DNA of 64,000 nucleotides, from the NCBI RefSeq assembly GCF_016597785.1, contig NZ_JAENJG010000001.1, positions 496,001-560,000 of the forward strand. The letters are read 5' to 3'. Origin of the DNA: Leucobacter sp. L43 (GTDB lineage: Bacteria > Actinomycetota > Actinomycetes > Actinomycetales > Microbacteriaceae). The position numbers and the translations under genes are program-made. Every line of letters starts with the position of its first letter. Position 1 is the stretch's first letter. Under the pieces are notes generated by a model that saw only the letters and a program-made list of their open reading frames with translations, was not told the origin of the DNA and searched no databases. Shown here in pieces: positions 16,290-26,029 of this stretch.

Positions 16290-17648
16290 ATGACCACTCA
16301 GCAGATTCCGATCATCGAAGCCTCGTTCGACGGCATCCTGCAGCATCTCGCTGCAGGCGATCTTCCCGCGCTCACCCGCGATCTCGCCCCCTTCTCCGCT
16401 ACGGAGCTCGTGCCGCTCTTCGAGCGACTCGATCTGCGGCAGCGCGCCGTGCTCTTCAGGCTGCTCTCCAAGCAGCGCGCAATGGAGCTCTTCGAGGCGC
16501 TGCCGCCCTCATTGCAGGGTGATCTGCTCGCCGGGTTGCAGAACACCGAGGTGAGTCGGCTCTTCACCGAGCTCGACCCCGACGATCGGCTCTGGCTGCT
16601 CGACGAGGTGCCGTCGGTGCTCGCGACCCAGATGCTGCGCGGCTTGCCCGAGCAGGATCGCCTGCAGACCGCCGAGCTGCTCGGGTATCCGCAGGGCAGC
16701 GTGGGCCGGCGCATGACGCCCGAGTACGTATCGACTCGCGCTTCGCTGACCGTCGCTGAAACGCTCGAACGTGTTCGCGCCCACCTCTCGGACGCCGAGA
16801 CGGTGTATACGATTCCGGTGCTCGACGGCACGCGGGTCGTGGTCGGCATCATCAGCCTGCGCGAGCTGCTGGCCGCGAGCCCCGACGACTTCGTCGCCGA
16901 CTTGATGCAGCCGGCGCACACGGCCGTCGCGACCGAGTCGGATGAGTACGCCGCACGTCGATGCGCGGATCTTTCCCTGCTGGCGCTGCCGATCGTCGAC
17001 AGCGAGGAGCGGCTGGTCGGCATGCTGACGATCGACGACGCGATCCGGATCATCGAACACGTCGAGAACGAGGACGCGGCGCGTCAGGGCGGCTCCGAGC
17101 CGCTGCGGCGCCCGTACCTGTCCACGCCGGTGCGCACGCTCGTGCGCTCTCGCGTGGTGTGGCTGCTCGTCCTGGCCGTCGGCGCCACACTCACCGTTCA
17201 GGTGCTCGAGATTTTCGAGGCGACAATCGAACAGGTCACTGTGCTCGCGCTCTTCGTGCCGCTCCTCATCGGAACCGGAGGCAACACGGGCAATCAGGCC
17301 GCGACCACCGTCACACGCGCGCTTGCGCTGGGAGACGTGCGCCCCCGCGACATTCTCCGCGTGCTCGCGCGCGAGTTCCGCACGGGGGCACTGCTGGGCC
17401 TGCTGCTGGGCTCGCTCGGATTCGGAATCGCCTGGGCGTTCTACTCCGTTCAGATCGGCACAGTGATCGGGTTCACCCTGCTCGCGGTCTGCACGGTCGC
17501 CGCGGTGGTGGGCGGCTGCATGCCGCTGCTCGCCCGGACGGTGCGCGTCGACCCGGCCGTCTTCTCGAACCCGTTCATCTCGACATTCGTCGATGCGACC
17601 GGCCTCCTCGTCTACTTCGGGATCGCCTCCGCCGTGCTCGGCCTCTAA
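16290..17648 (+). CDS. mgtE: Magnesium transporter MgtE
   Basis: MgtE is a homodimeric Mg2+ channel gated by its cytosolic domains. The 452 residues follow the family plan: a helical N-domain of about 120 residues (FERLDLRQRAVLFRLLSKQ; LDPDDRLWLLDEVP), a tandem CBS pair at about 125-255 (MTPEYVSTRASLTVAETLER; GIISLREL; VGMLTIDDAI), then five membrane helices with the pore signature PLLIGTGGNTGNQAATTVTRALALG. The ATG at 16290 has GAGGAG upstream. It ends 138 bases before the convergent aminotransferase-fusion gene. Confidence 0.94.
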   Translation: MTTQQIPIIEASFDGILQHLAAGDLPALTRDLAPFSATELVPLFERLDLRQRAVLFRLLSKQRAMELFEALPPSLQGDLLAGLQNTEVSRLFTELDPDDRLWLLDEVPSVLATQMLRGLPEQDRLQTAELLGYPQGSVGRRMTPEYVSTRASLTVAETLERVRAHLSDAETVYTIPVLDGTRVVVGIISLRELLAASPDDFVADLMQPAHTAVATESDEYAARRCADLSLLALPIVDSEERLVGMLTIDDAIRIIEHVENEDAARQGGSEPLRRPYLSTPVRTLVRSRVVWLLVLAVGATLTVQVLEIFEATIEQVTVLALFVPLLIGTGGNTGNQAATTVTRALALGDVRPRDILRVLAREFRTGALLGLLLGSLGFGIAWAFYSVQIGTVIGFTLLAVCTVAAVVGGCMPLLARTVRVDPAVFSNPFISTFVDATGLLVYFGIASAVLGL

Positions 17649-17706
17649 CCGCCGTCGGGGCCAGCAGGATCGCCGAGCCCCCGCGCTCGCGCCGAGCCCC
17701 TCCGCG

Positions 17707-17775
17707 CTCGACGAGCCCCAGCCCGCTGTACGCGCATCCCCTGGGGGTTCGGCGCGCGGGCAGGGGCTCGACGAG
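17707..17775. terminator. Bidirectional hairpin between mgtE and the kinase-aminotransferase gene
   Basis: CTCGACGAGCCCCAGCCCGC (17707-17726) pairs with GCGGGCAGGGGCTCGACGAG (17756-17775), with 18 of 20 positions complementary. It sits between two convergent genes and can serve as a terminator for both. No T-tract is seen. Confidence 0.5.
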
Positions 17776-17786
17776 GGGTTGCGGCG

Positions 17787-20700
17787 CTACCAGCCTTCGG
17801 TGAGCACCCGGTCGAGGGCTGCGAGCACGGCGTCAGCGCTCTCCTCGGTGAGGCAGAGCGGCGGCTTCACCTTCAGCACGTTCGAACGCTCGGAGGTCGT
17901 GAGGACGATCACGCCGAGTTCTCTGAGCCGCTCGCAGATCGCGGCCGCCTCGGCTGTGGCGGGCTCCAGCGTTTCGCGATCGCGCACGAGTTCCACGCCG
18001 AGATACAGCCCCTCGCCGTGGATCGGCCCGACGATCTCGTGGCGTTCCGCGAGTGCGCGGAAGCCGTCGGCGAGTCGCCCGCCGACCCGGAGCGCGTTCT
18101 GCTGCAAGCCCTCCTGCTCCATGGCGTCGAGTACCGCGATGCCCACTCGGCAGCTCAGCGGATTCCCGCCCGCCGACGAGAAGAACTGGCCCTGCATCGC
18201 GAGCGCATCGGCGATGCGCTTCGACGTGATGACTCCCCCGATCGGAAATCCGTTTCCCATCGGCTTCGCGATCGTGACGATATCGGGCAGCACGCCGGAT
18301 TGCTCGAAACCCCAGAAGCTCGAACCCATCCGCCCGAACCCGACCTGCACTTCATCGGCGATGCAGAGTCCGCCCGCAGCGCGCACACGAGCGTAGACGT
18401 CGGCGAGGTACCCGTCGGGCAGCAGCACCCCGCCCGCGTTGCCCAGCACCGATTCGCAGATGAAGGCGGCCACGTCGCGCCCCTCGTCCGCGAGTCGCTG
18501 CAGGTCGGCGCCGAGATCGGCCGCGTACTTCGCACCGGTGCCCGCACCTCGGTAGGTTCCTCGAAAGCGGTTCGGGACGTCCGCGACGTGCACCCAGTCA
18601 GGTCGATTCTCGAGCGCGTGCGGGTTGTCGTACGCGCTCGTGGTCACCGCATCGGATGCCATGGTCCACCCGTGATAGGCCTCCCGCAACGCCACGATGG
18701 TGTTTCGCCCGGTCGCCGCCTGCGCCAGGCGCAACGCGAGATCGACCGCTTCCGAGCCGCTGTTCACGAGGAGCACCGTGTCGAGAGCCGAGCCTTCGGG
18801 CAGGAGTGCGAGCAGACGCTCGCTGTACTCCGCGAGCTCCCGGTAGAGGAAGCGCGAGTTCGTGTTGAGTCGCCGGATCTGCCGATTGACCGCGTCGGCG
18901 ACGCCCGGATGCCCGTGCCCCAGCCCTGTCACGTTGTTGACCATGTCGATGTACGACCGACCGGTCGTATCGACGAGGTGATGGCGCCAACCGCGCTCGA
19001 CCTGCATCGGGCGTTCGTAGTACCGCTCCTGTGCGCTCGCGAAGATCTCCGAGCGGCGAGCGAGCTCGTCCGCGGATGCGTCGTGCTGGGCGAGCGATGG
19101 GAGGCCGAGCAGCCTCGCGGGATCCTGAGTGAATCGGCGCCACGCCGGAACCCGCTCGGGAGTGACGAGCGGAGCGCATCCTGCTTCCGGCTCGTCGACC
19201 GCCAGGATCGGCGCGTCGGCACCGGTCAGCGCGTCGGCGCGGACCAGGGTCACCGAGATCACTCGCGCTCCGGTCGCGCCCTGAACACGGGCGACGGGAG
19301 CGCCCGCCGCGACGGGAGCGCCGGGCTCCACCACGGCCTCGACTCCGTCGATCGCGAGGTGCCAGCCGCCGGCGAGTTCGAGCAGCACGCCTTGACTCGT
19401 CGCAACCGCGACGGACCCGGAGGCCGGCGCCGAGACCCCCAGGGAGTCGCCGGGCGCCAGGTGGATCTCCGTCGCGATGGGCCAGGTCTCGCTCGCTCGC
19501 TGCGCATCGACCCGGGTGCGGGTGAGACGGTACACGCCGTACGGGAAGACGGCGCTGCCATGACCCGATTCGAACGCTGCGCGTACGAGCCGCGCTTCAG
19601 CATCTGCGTCGAGCCAGGCGCCCGATGCGAGATCATCAGATTCGACGCCAGGATCGAGTACCGCCGCATCACCACCGAGCTCTGGCAGTAGCGATCGCAG
19701 CGGCGGTGTCGAGACGCGGGCCGGCGCAGTGACCAGCTGCAGACCGCTACCCGCGGCGACTCCCGCGAATCCGAGCGAGGCGAGCACGGACTCCGTCGCT
19801 TCGGCGAGCGGTACGGATGTGGCCGCGTCGAAGATCGCGCGTTCCCCGTCGACGCGCTCGCGTGCGTACGCGTTGTCGCCGTCGATCTCGAGCTGCCGCC
19901 AACCGCTCGCGACGAGCAGCGCGGCACGGAGCACGATCAACGGCCATACCGCTCGAGCCTCTGCGACGGCGAGTGGCGCCGCGCGGTGGAACGCGGTGAC
20001 CGTCTCGAGCACCCGAAGGGGTCGATCCGCTTCGTGATGCAGCAGAGAGCTCGCCGTCACCGCGAGCTCGGCGACGCGCCACCCGTAGGAGAGGTCGCCG
20101 AGATCCAGCACCGTCGACGGGTAAACGCGAGTGTCAGCAGCGCGTTCACCCATCACATTGTCATCGGTCAGGTCGCCGTGGATCGCCTGGATCGGCAGCG
20201 CGTCGACGAGCGGCTCCAGCGCTTCGTCGGCTGAGGTGGCGGCGAGAACGACGCGATCCCGCAGTTCTTCATCGCTGATCGAGCCGGCGAGGCGCCCGAT
20301 CTCGTCGAAGGCGACACGCATGTCCCACATGTGGTCGCGATCGAGGCCGGGGTGTTCGAGGCCTGCCAGCGCGTTCGCCGATGCGGCCGACAGCGCTCCG
20401 AACGCCTCGAGCACCGGAGAAGCGAAGTAGCCGAGATCGACCATCGGCTCCCCTGCCGCGAATTCGCTCCGGCGCACGGCGAATCCGCGCCAGTGCTGCG
20501 TGAGCTCGCCGTCGAGGCCGGGCAGCACCGCGGCCGCTGTCACGCCCGCGGCGCGGTACGCCTCCAATGCGGCGTGTTGCGCATCCCGCGCGTCGTCCGC
20601 GAAGACGGGGTTGTCGATTCGCAGCACGCTGCGGGAGCCGTCGGCGGCCGTCAACGCGAAATTGCGATCCTGATTGCTTCCGAGCTCGGTAGCGGTCACC

Positions 20701-20789
20701 TCCAACCCGTAGCATTCGCGTGCAATCGTTCTGGCGTCGGCCTCGGTCACGTCCGGGCGCACCAATCCACTCGCTGAAGCGTTGCTCAT
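17787..20789 (-). CDS. Fused APH-type kinase / class III PLP enzyme
   Basis: One 1000-residue chain with three parts. Residues 1 to about 340 are an aminoglycoside-phosphotransferase-like kinase (catalytic HGDLTDDNV, metal motif LDLGDLSYGW). About 370-530 is a beta-rich segment like the M23 duplicated hybrid motif (GVSAPASGSVAVA; VEPGAPVAAGAPVARVQG), without obvious Zn ligands. About 570-1000 is a class III aminotransferase fold with TIAKPMGNGFP, whose Lys842 should bind PLP. Human hydroxylysine kinase and the ammoniophospholyases AGXT2L1/L2 are the homologous separate proteins. A kinase that phosphorylates an amino alcohol and a PLP lyase that eliminates phosphate and ammonia is therefore the best prediction; the substrate is unknown. 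The ATG at 20789 has GGAGATC upstream. Confidence 0.85.
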   Translation of the reverse strand: MSNASASGLVRPDVTEADARTIARECYGLEVTATELGSNQDRNFALTAADGSRSVLRIDNPVFADDARDAQHAALEAYRAAGVTAAAVLPGLDGELTQHWRGFAVRRSEFAAGEPMVDLGYFASPVLEAFGALSAASANALAGLEHPGLDRDHMWDMRVAFDEIGRLAGSISDEELRDRVVLAATSADEALEPLVDALPIQAIHGDLTDDNVMGERAADTRVYPSTVLDLGDLSYGWRVAELAVTASSLLHHEADRPLRVLETVTAFHRAAPLAVAEARAVWPLIVLRAALLVASGWRQLEIDGDNAYARERVDGERAIFDAATSVPLAEATESVLASLGFAGVAAGSGLQLVTAPARVSTPPLRSLLPELGGDAAVLDPGVESDDLASGAWLDADAEARLVRAAFESGHGSAVFPYGVYRLTRTRVDAQRASETWPIATEIHLAPGDSLGVSAPASGSVAVATSQGVLLELAGGWHLAIDGVEAVVEPGAPVAAGAPVARVQGATGARVISVTLVRADALTGADAPILAVDEPEAGCAPLVTPERVPAWRRFTQDPARLLGLPSLAQHDASADELARRSEIFASAQERYYERPMQVERGWRHHLVDTTGRSYIDMVNNVTGLGHGHPGVADAVNRQIRRLNTNSRFLYRELAEYSERLLALLPEGSALDTVLLVNSGSEAVDLALRLAQAATGRNTIVALREAYHGWTMASDAVTTSAYDNPHALENRPDWVHVADVPNRFRGTYRGAGTGAKYAADLGADLQRLADEGRDVAAFICESVLGNAGGVLLPDGYLADVYARVRAAGGLCIADEVQVGFGRMGSSFWGFEQSGVLPDIVTIAKPMGNGFPIGGVITSKRIADALAMQGQFFSSAGGNPLSCRVGIAVLDAMEQEGLQQNALRVGGRLADGFRALAERHEIVGPIHGEGLYLGVELVRDRETLEPATAEAAAICERLRELGVIVLTTSERSNVLKVKPPLCLTEESADAVLAALDRVLTEGW

Positions 20790-20935
20790 CGCGTGATCTC
20801 CATCTCTGATGTCGAAGTGATGTCACTCGTGTGTTGGGTGCCGCGTCGCGACCACCACTGCGGAGCAGCAGCGGCCGCGGTGCACTCGGGCTCGGGCCGT
20901 GGGGCCGCACAAGCCGACGTCGAAGGTATGCGGCA

Positions 20936-21535
20936 TTACTCCGCGAGCGCGCGGATCGCCGGCGCGAGGGCGGTGAAGGCGCGCGTGCGATGGGACTGCG
21001 CGTCCTTCTCGGCACCGGTCAGCTCAGCCGCAGATCGGGACTCCCCATCCGGCTGGAAGATCGGGTCGTACCCGAATCCGTGCTCCCCGGTCGGCTGCCG
21101 CAGCACCCTGCCGGGCCACACGCCCAGTTCGCAGATGTCGCCGTCGCGAGAGTCGCCCGGCAGCGCGAGCGCCGCTGCGCAGACGAATCCGGCGTCGCGG
21201 TGGTCGTCTGCGACATCGGTCAGCTGCCAGAGCAGGAGCTCGACGTTCGCGCGGTCGTCGCGCGCCGGCCCGCCCCACCGCGCCGAGAAGATGCCGGGGC
21301 TGCCGCCGAGCACATCGACGGCGATGCCGGAGTCGTCGGCGATCGCTGGAAGCCCGGTGCGGGCCGCAGCTGCGCGAGCTTTGATGAACGCGTTCTGCTC
21401 GAAGCTCAGGCCGTTCTCCACCGGCTCTGGCCCGTCGTATCCGACGAGTTCGACGCCGGGGATCAGCGGGCCGAGAATGCGGCGGAGTTCTTCGAGCTTG
21501 TGCGCATTGTGCGAGGCGAGTACCACGGTGGTCAT
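20936..21535 (-). CDS. rdgB: XTP/dITP diphosphohydrolase (RdgB/HAM1 family)
   Basis: This house-cleaning enzyme hydrolyses dITP, XTP and ITP to monophosphates and pyrophosphate, keeping deaminated purines out of DNA. The 199 residues carry the family motifs: [11 protein letters not shown] at the N-terminus (nucleotide binding), [22 protein letters not shown] (catalytic Asp) and [12 protein letters not shown] near the C-terminus. It overlaps the rph stop by 4 nt (21532-21535); rph-rdgB is a very common pair in bacteria. Confidence 0.95.
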   Translation of the reverse strand: MTTVVLASHNAHKLEELRRILGPLIPGVELVGYDGPEPVENGLSFEQNAFIKARAAAARTGLPAIADDSGIAVDVLGGSPGIFSARWGGPARDDRANVELLLWQLTDVADDHRDAGFVCAAALALPGDSRDGDICELGVWPGRVLRQPTGEHGFGYDPIFQPDGESRSAAELTGAEKDAQSHRTRAFTALAPAIRALAE

Positions 21536-22278
21536 GGTCGGCGCGCCTCCGCCAGCGCTGATCGCTGCAGCTCAGCCAGCTCGGTCGTGCTCACGAGCGC
21601 GAGGTCGAGCAGCGCGTCGAGTTCGGCACGGTTGAACGGAGCACCCTCGGCGGTGCCCTGCACCTCGACGAAGTCGCCGGAACCGGTCACGACGACGTTC
21701 ATGTCGGTCTCGGCGCGCGAATCCTCGACGTAGGCGAGGTCGCTCAGCGGCACGCCGCCCACGATGCCGACCGAGATCGCAGCGACGCTGTCCGTGAGCG
21801 GCTTCGCCTTCTTCGCGATGAACCCGCGCTCACGAGCCCACTCCAGCGCGTCGACGAGCGCGACGTACGCGCCGGTGATCGAGGCGGTGCGCGTTCCGCC
21901 GTCGGCCTGCAGCACGTCGCAGTCGATGACGATGGTGTTCTCCCCCAGCGCTTTCGTATCGATGACGGCGCGAAGGCTGCGACCGATGAGACGCGAGATC
22001 TCGTGGGTGCGCCCGCCGACCTTGCCCTTGATCGACTCGCGCTGCATGCGCTCGTTCGTGGAGCGGGGCAGCATCGAGTACTCGGCGGTCACCCAACCGG
22101 TGCCCTTGCCGGTGAGCCAGCGGGGCACCCCCGGCGTGAACGAAGCGGTGCACAGCACCTTCGTGCTGCCGAACGAGATGAGCGCGCTGCCTTCGGCCTG
22201 GGCGCTCCAACCCCGTTCGATCGTGACGGGTCGGGTCTGCTGCGGCGTGCGCCCGTCGGCGCGGAGGGTCTCAGTCAT
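21532..22278 (-). CDS. rph: Ribonuclease PH
   Basis: RNase PH is a phosphorolytic 3' exoribonuclease that trims tRNA precursors and rRNA. The 248-residue protein has the usual length and motifs: [32 protein letters not shown] split over the first 50 residues, [26 protein letters not shown], and [19 protein letters not shown] near the active site. CTGGAGA precedes the ATG at 22278. It is translationally coupled to rdgB. Confidence 0.95.
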   Translation of the reverse strand: MTETLRADGRTPQQTRPVTIERGWSAQAEGSALISFGSTKVLCTASFTPGVPRWLTGKGTGWVTAEYSMLPRSTNERMQRESIKGKVGGRTHEISRLIGRSLRAVIDTKALGENTIVIDCDVLQADGGTRTASITGAYVALVDALEWARERGFIAKKAKPLTDSVAAISVGIVGGVPLSDLAYVEDSRAETDMNVVVTGSGDFVEVQGTAEGAPFNRAELDALLDLALVSTTELAELQRSALAEARRP

Positions 22279-22333
22279 TCAGGTCTCCAGAGGTTGCGGC
22301 GGATCAGGTCGGCGAACGCACAGCGAACGCGAG

Positions 22334-23173
22334 TCAGTTGGGCAGGCGGATCGCGCCGGTCTCCAGGCGATCGACGGCATCGATGCCGATCCCGAGCATG
22401 CGGCGGGCCAATTCGACGAACGCCGCCGTATCCTCACCAGTCGCCTCGTATCGCAGCTCGGGTTCCCCAGAGCCGGGCGGACGCAGCAACTGCAACTCGG
22501 TGAGTACCTGGAACACGGCATTCGCGGTCTCGATGTCACTCGACACCAGCGCGACGTCCGGCCCGACCACCTGCCGAATCGCGCCGCGCAGGAACGGGTA
22601 GTGCGTACATCCGAGCACCAGGGTGTCGATGCCCTGCGCGACGAGCGGAGCGAGATACTGCTGCGCGACCTCGTGCACTGCGGGACCGCTGGTCTCGCCC
22701 GCCTCGACGAGATCCACGAACCGCGGGCACGCCGCAGAGCTCAGCGCGATCTCGGGCCGCATTGCGAACAGGTCGTCGTAGGCGCGCGATTGGATCGTCC
22801 CCTGCGTGCCGATCAGACCGACGCGGCGGTTCCTCGTGATCGAGGCCGCGCTGCGCACCGTCGGGCCGATGACTTCGACGACAGGCACGTCGTAGCGCTC
22901 ACGGGCGTCGCGCAGCACCGCCGCAGATGCCGTGTTGCAGGCGATCACGAGCATCTTCACGCCCTGCTCGACGAGCCCGTCGAGGATCTCGAGAGCGAAT
23001 CGGCGAACGTCCGCGATGGGCCGCGGACCATACGGCGTGCGGGCGGTGTCGCCGACGTAGATCATCGACTCGCCGGGGAGCTGATCGTGAATCGCTCGCG
23101 CCACCGTCAAACCGCCGACTCCCGAGTCGAACACCCCGATCGGGGCGGACGCGTCTGGCTGCTGCGAACTCAC
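22334..23173 (-). CDS. murI: Glutamate racemase
   Basis: MurI converts L- to D-glutamate for peptidoglycan with a two-base cysteine mechanism. Both catalytic cysteines are visible: Cys79 in VIACNTASA and Cys189 in LGCTHYPFL. The N-terminal [14 protein letters not shown] and the [14 protein letters not shown] block are family hallmarks. The 279 residues are normal length. Its start overlaps the rnhB stop in ATGA (23170-23173). Confidence 0.96.
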   Translation of the reverse strand: MSSQQPDASAPIGVFDSGVGGLTVARAIHDQLPGESMIYVGDTARTPYGPRPIADVRRFALEILDGLVEQGVKMLVIACNTASAAVLRDARERYDVPVVEVIGPTVRSAASITRNRRVGLIGTQGTIQSRAYDDLFAMRPEIALSSAACPRFVDLVEAGETSGPAVHEVAQQYLAPLVAQGIDTLVLGCTHYPFLRGAIRQVVGPDVALVSSDIETANAVFQVLTELQLLRPPGSGEPELRYEATGEDTAAFVELARRMLGIGIDAVDRLETGAIRLPN

Positions 23174-23853
23174 CCGTCCAGACTACCCGAGCCGATCGCG
23201 GAGAGTTTGATCCACGTATGCCGGTGCAGTTCGGTGAGGCCGTTCGTCGCGATGCCGGCGAAGTGTGCCTTCGCGCCGTATCCCTTGTTCGACGCCCATG
23301 CGTACTCGGGGTGCGCTGCATCGGCCTCACGCATCAGGGCGTCGCGCGAGACCTTCGCCCGCACCGAAGCGGCGGCCACGCTGGCGCACTCGCGATCCGC
23401 CCCGACCCGCGTGCGGACGTCGAGCGGAGCGCGCAGCACTGCGGAGAGCCAGTCGTGCGCGCCGTCGAGCAGGATCACTGAGCGTTCGACCGGCACTCCC
23501 GTCGCACGCAGCTGGAGCAGCGCGCGACGCGCGGCATGGCCGAGCATCGTCGTGATGCCCTGCGTATCGATCTCCTCGGCGCTCGCGAAGCCGACGGCAC
23601 CGGCTCCCCACGCATGCACGAGCGGCGCGATCGCGTCGCGTCGTTTCTCGCTCAGGAGCTTCGAATCGCGAAGCCCGTCCGGAAACGAGTGGGTGCCCGC
23701 CACCACGGCGTGCACGCCGACGGCGACCGGCCCGGCGATCGCTCCACGGCCCACCTCGTCGATGCCGATGACGATCTGCGCACCCGCCGCGAAGAACGCG
23801 CGTTCGACGTCGAGCGTCGGATCCTTCGTCGTAGGTGCTGCCTCGACGGGCAC
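23170..23853 (-). CDS. rnhB: Ribonuclease HII
   Basis: RNase HII removes single ribonucleotides and RNA primers from DNA. The 227-residue protein shows [17 protein letters not shown] (catalytic Asp32 and Glu33), [12 protein letters not shown] and the later [27 protein letters not shown] split region with the metal-binding Asp. It begins 3 nt after the lepB stop and overlaps murI, so lepB-rnhB-murI form one leftward operon. Confidence 0.95.
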   Translation of the reverse strand: MPVEAAPTTKDPTLDVERAFFAAGAQIVIGIDEVGRGAIAGPVAVGVHAVVAGTHSFPDGLRDSKLLSEKRRDAIAPLVHAWGAGAVGFASAEEIDTQGITTMLGHAARRALLQLRATGVPVERSVILLDGAHDWLSAVLRAPLDVRTRVGADRECASVAAASVRAKVSRDALMREADAAHPEYAWASNKGYGAKAHFAGIATNGLTELHRHTWIKLSAIGSGSLDG

Positions 23854-23856
23854 GGC

Positions 23857-24576
23857 TCAGTTCTCCTTCGCGGCGTCCACGCCGGTGAACGTTCCTTCTG
23901 GAGTCCCCAACCAGGTGAACCGGTTGAGCGGCCAGTTCAACACGAACGCACGCCCCACGACCTCTTCCTCCGGCACGAACCCCTTGCCCGGCTGATCCTG
24001 GTTGTAGCGCGAGTCCTTGCTCTGATACCGGTTGTCGCCCATCACCCACAGAGAGCCCTCGGGCACCGTAACGTCGAAATCGATCGCCGACGCTCGCTCC
24101 TCGCCCGCAGGCTTCACGATGTACGGCTCGTCGATGGGCACACCGTTCACCATCACACGCCCCTGAGCGTCGCAGCACTCGACACGATCACCGCCGACGC
24201 CGATGACGCGCTTGACCACGTACTCATTGCTCGTGTCAGCCGCGAGACCGATCGACTGGAGCACCCGCTCGAACCCGCGGGGCGGCTCACTCCCGCGGGG
24301 GTACAACCACCCGCCCGGATCCTTGAACACCACGATGTCGCCGCGCTGCACATCGATGAGATCGGGCACCAACTGGTTCACGAGGATGCGGTCATCGATC
24401 TGCAGCGTGTTCTCCATCGACTCCGAAGGGATGAAGAAACTGCGCACGAGAAACGTCTTCAACAGAAACGAGACCAGGAACGCCACCACGAGGATGACCA
24501 GCAGATCTCGCAGGAACCCGAGGATTCCGCCTCGACGCGTCCGTTGCTGTGAGGTCGTGGCCTCGGCTTCACTCAT
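23857..24576 (-). CDS. lepB: Type I signal peptidase
   Basis: LepB cleaves signal peptides from exported proteins at the outer face of the membrane. The 239 residues have a cytosolic N-terminus, one membrane anchor (about 21-43, FLRDLLVILVVAFLVSFLL), catalytic Ser53 in IPSESMENTL and catalytic Lys122 in EYVVKRVIGVGGD. VMGDNRYQSKDSR is the box E motif. AGGGGAA precedes the ATG at 24576. It likely processes the secreted lipoprotein and LAXTG precursors of this genome in part; lipoproteins use LspA instead. Confidence 0.95.
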   Translation of the reverse strand: MSEAEATTSQQRTRRGGILGFLRDLLVILVVAFLVSFLLKTFLVRSFFIPSESMENTLQIDDRILVNQLVPDLIDVQRGDIVVFKDPGGWLYPRGSEPPRGFERVLQSIGLAADTSNEYVVKRVIGVGGDRVECCDAQGRVMVNGVPIDEPYIVKPAGEERASAIDFDVTVPEGSLWVMGDNRYQSKDSRYNQDQPGKGFVPEEEVVGRAFVLNWPLNRFTWLGTPEGTFTGVDAAKEN

Positions 24577-24628
24577 GTGGGGTTCCCCTGTCGATGGGAG
24601 CGGTCGTGCGAATCCGACGCTCCGGGCC

Positions 24629-24642
24629 TCACCGATCGGTGA
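24629..24642. promoter_or_regulatory. Perfect 14-bp palindrome upstream of lepB
   Basis: TCACCGATCGGTGA is a perfect palindrome between rplS and lepB, 53 bases before the lepB start. It could be an operator for lepB-rnhB-murI, but no regulator can be named. Confidence 0.3.
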
Positions 24643-24649
24643 GACACTT

Positions 24650-24681
24650 CAGGCTCCCACCCTATTCCAGGGGGGAGCCTG
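24650..24681 (-). terminator. Hairpin downstream of rplS
   Basis: CAGGCTCCC (24650-24658) pairs with GGGAGCCTG (24673-24681) across a 14-base loop. It is 45 bases past the rplS stop on the minus strand. No T-tract follows. Confidence 0.45.
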
Positions 24682-24725
24682 AGAGCGTCGCGGGCGCGTT
24701 GATAACGGCCCGTGAGAAGTGCGAC

Positions 24726-25073
24726 TTAGCGGTCGCGCTTCTCCTTGATCTTCGCCTTCTTGCCGGTGAGGCCGCGCAGGTAGTAGAGCTTCGCACGACG
24801 CACGTCGCCACGGCTGACGACCTCGATCTTCTCGATCGCGGGCGAGTGCACCGGGAACTTGCGCTCCACGCCCACCTGGAAGCTGATCTTGCGCACGGTG
24901 AACGTCTCGCGAACGCCCTCACCGTGGCGGGAGATCACGACGCCCTGGAACACCTGAACACGCGAGCGGTTGCCCTCGACGATGTTCACGTGCACCTTGA
25001 CGGTGTCGCCTGCGCGGAAATCGGGGATGTCGCTCTTGAGCGACGCGGCGTCGACCAGGTCGAGCTTCTGCAT
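24726..25073 (-). CDS. rplS: 50S ribosomal protein L19
   Basis: L19 sits at the 30S-50S interface and contacts the bridge with 16S rRNA. The 115-residue sequence is typical: [24 protein letters not shown] split around residue 20-43, [10 protein letters not shown], and the end [20 protein letters not shown]. It lies directly upstream of lepB-rnhB, the usual actinobacterial order. No classical L19 leader could be recognised in the 125 bases upstream. Confidence 0.97.
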   Translation of the reverse strand: MQKLDLVDAASLKSDIPDFRAGDTVKVHVNIVEGNRSRVQVFQGVVISRHGEGVRETFTVRKISFQVGVERKFPVHSPAIEKIEVVSRGDVRRAKLYYLRGLTGKKAKIKEKRDR

Positions 25074-25199
25074 GATTGTCTACTCTCTGCGCCCGCCGCA
25101 AGTCGGGAACGCGGATATCGAAAAGTACTGGAGTGTTCGGCTCACGGTCCGTGCGGACCCTCGCGGCAGTACCGCACCGTGGCACAAGGATCAATTATG

Positions 25200-25805
25200 T
25201 CACACTTCTGCCGCACGCTGGGCGCTCGACGACGACGAGCGCTCCTGATCCTCCGCGAGGGACCCGAGCACACGATGCCGCGCGACGATGAAGGCTCCGT
25301 TGCGCTCGACCTGCATCAGCTCGAGATCGAGACGACGCGGCAGCAGCGGCCGACCCGCACCGAGCACCACTGGCGCAATCGACGTCACAATCTCATCGAG
25401 CTGCCCGAGATCGGCGAATTGACCCGCCAGATCACCGCCGCCGACCACCCACAGATCGTTCGCGCCGGCGGCATCGCGCATCTCCTGTCCGAGCTCGGCG
25501 ATGCCTCCCTGCCTGAAGCGGACGTCGGCTGGCCCTCCATTCGTCGTACTCCGGGGGGACGGCAGATCGCGATGCGTGAGTACGAACGCCGGCAGCTCGT
25601 AGCTCCAGACCCCCTGCTCGTGTTCGAGCACCCATTCGTAGGTGGTCGCTCCCATGACGAGTGCGCCGATCCCCCTGATGAACGAATCGTAATCACCGGC
25701 ACCGCCGGCCTCCTGCGGCTGGCGCAGCAGCCAGTCGAGGGAATCGTCGGGATCTGCGAGATACCCGTCGAGGGTGGTGGCCGTGTAGTAGATGGTGCGG
25801 GTCAT
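25200..25805 (-). CDS. Dihydrofolate reductase family (RibD C-terminal domain) protein
   Basis: The 201-residue protein belongs to the RibD_C/YwjB-like reductase family, which share the DHFR fold and bind NADPH. Visible are TLDGYLADPDDSLDWLL at the N-terminus (DHFR-like GY-x-A motif), ALVMGATTYEWV and DLWVVGGGDLAGQF, the phosphate-binding Gly-rich strand. The ATG at 25805 is chosen over one 5 codons upstream because GAAGGAG stands 6 nt before it. The substrate is unknown; many such proteins are stand-alone oxidoreductases. Confidence 0.85.
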   Translation of the reverse strand: MTRTIYYTATTLDGYLADPDDSLDWLLRQPQEAGGAGDYDSFIRGIGALVMGATTYEWVLEHEQGVWSYELPAFVLTHRDLPSPRSTTNGGPADVRFRQGGIAELGQEMRDAAGANDLWVVGGGDLAGQFADLGQLDEIVTSIAPVVLGAGRPLLPRRLDLELMQVERNGAFIVARHRVLGSLAEDQERSSSSSAQRAAEV

Positions 25806-25873
25806 GCTGAGCTCCTTCAATCGATGCGGTCGCCGTCATCAGTCTGACGGGCACCGCCGACATTCACACCCGC

Positions 25874-25930
25874 CGCCCGAACCGTGCAGCCTGAACCGCA
25901 CCGTGCCGCCCGAACCGCACCGCACCGTTC
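25874..25930. repeat. Degenerate tandem GCCCGAACCG repeats
   Basis: Three imperfect units built on GCC(C/T)GAACCG followed by (C)ACCGTGC are lined up without recognisable coding content. This is a low-complexity segment; no function is suggested. Confidence 0.4.
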
Positions 25931-26029
25931 CACCCCTGCCTGAGCACGAGGGTTCCCGCTGAGCGCGACGGAAGATCCGCAAGCAACGCCCTCGGTCTCA
26001 ACGCGAACCCTTGGGTTCGGCAAGGGTGG

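Noticed and set aside
18018-19691. A 557-codon plus-strand frame inside the kinase-aminotransferase gene
   Set aside because: Opposite strand of a gene with intact PLP and kinase motifs; no recognisable domain in the shadow.
25817-26023. A small coding frame between the reductase and the Nei/Fpg gene
   Set aside because: It is built from degenerate GCCCGAACCG repeats and has no ribosome-binding site or family features.
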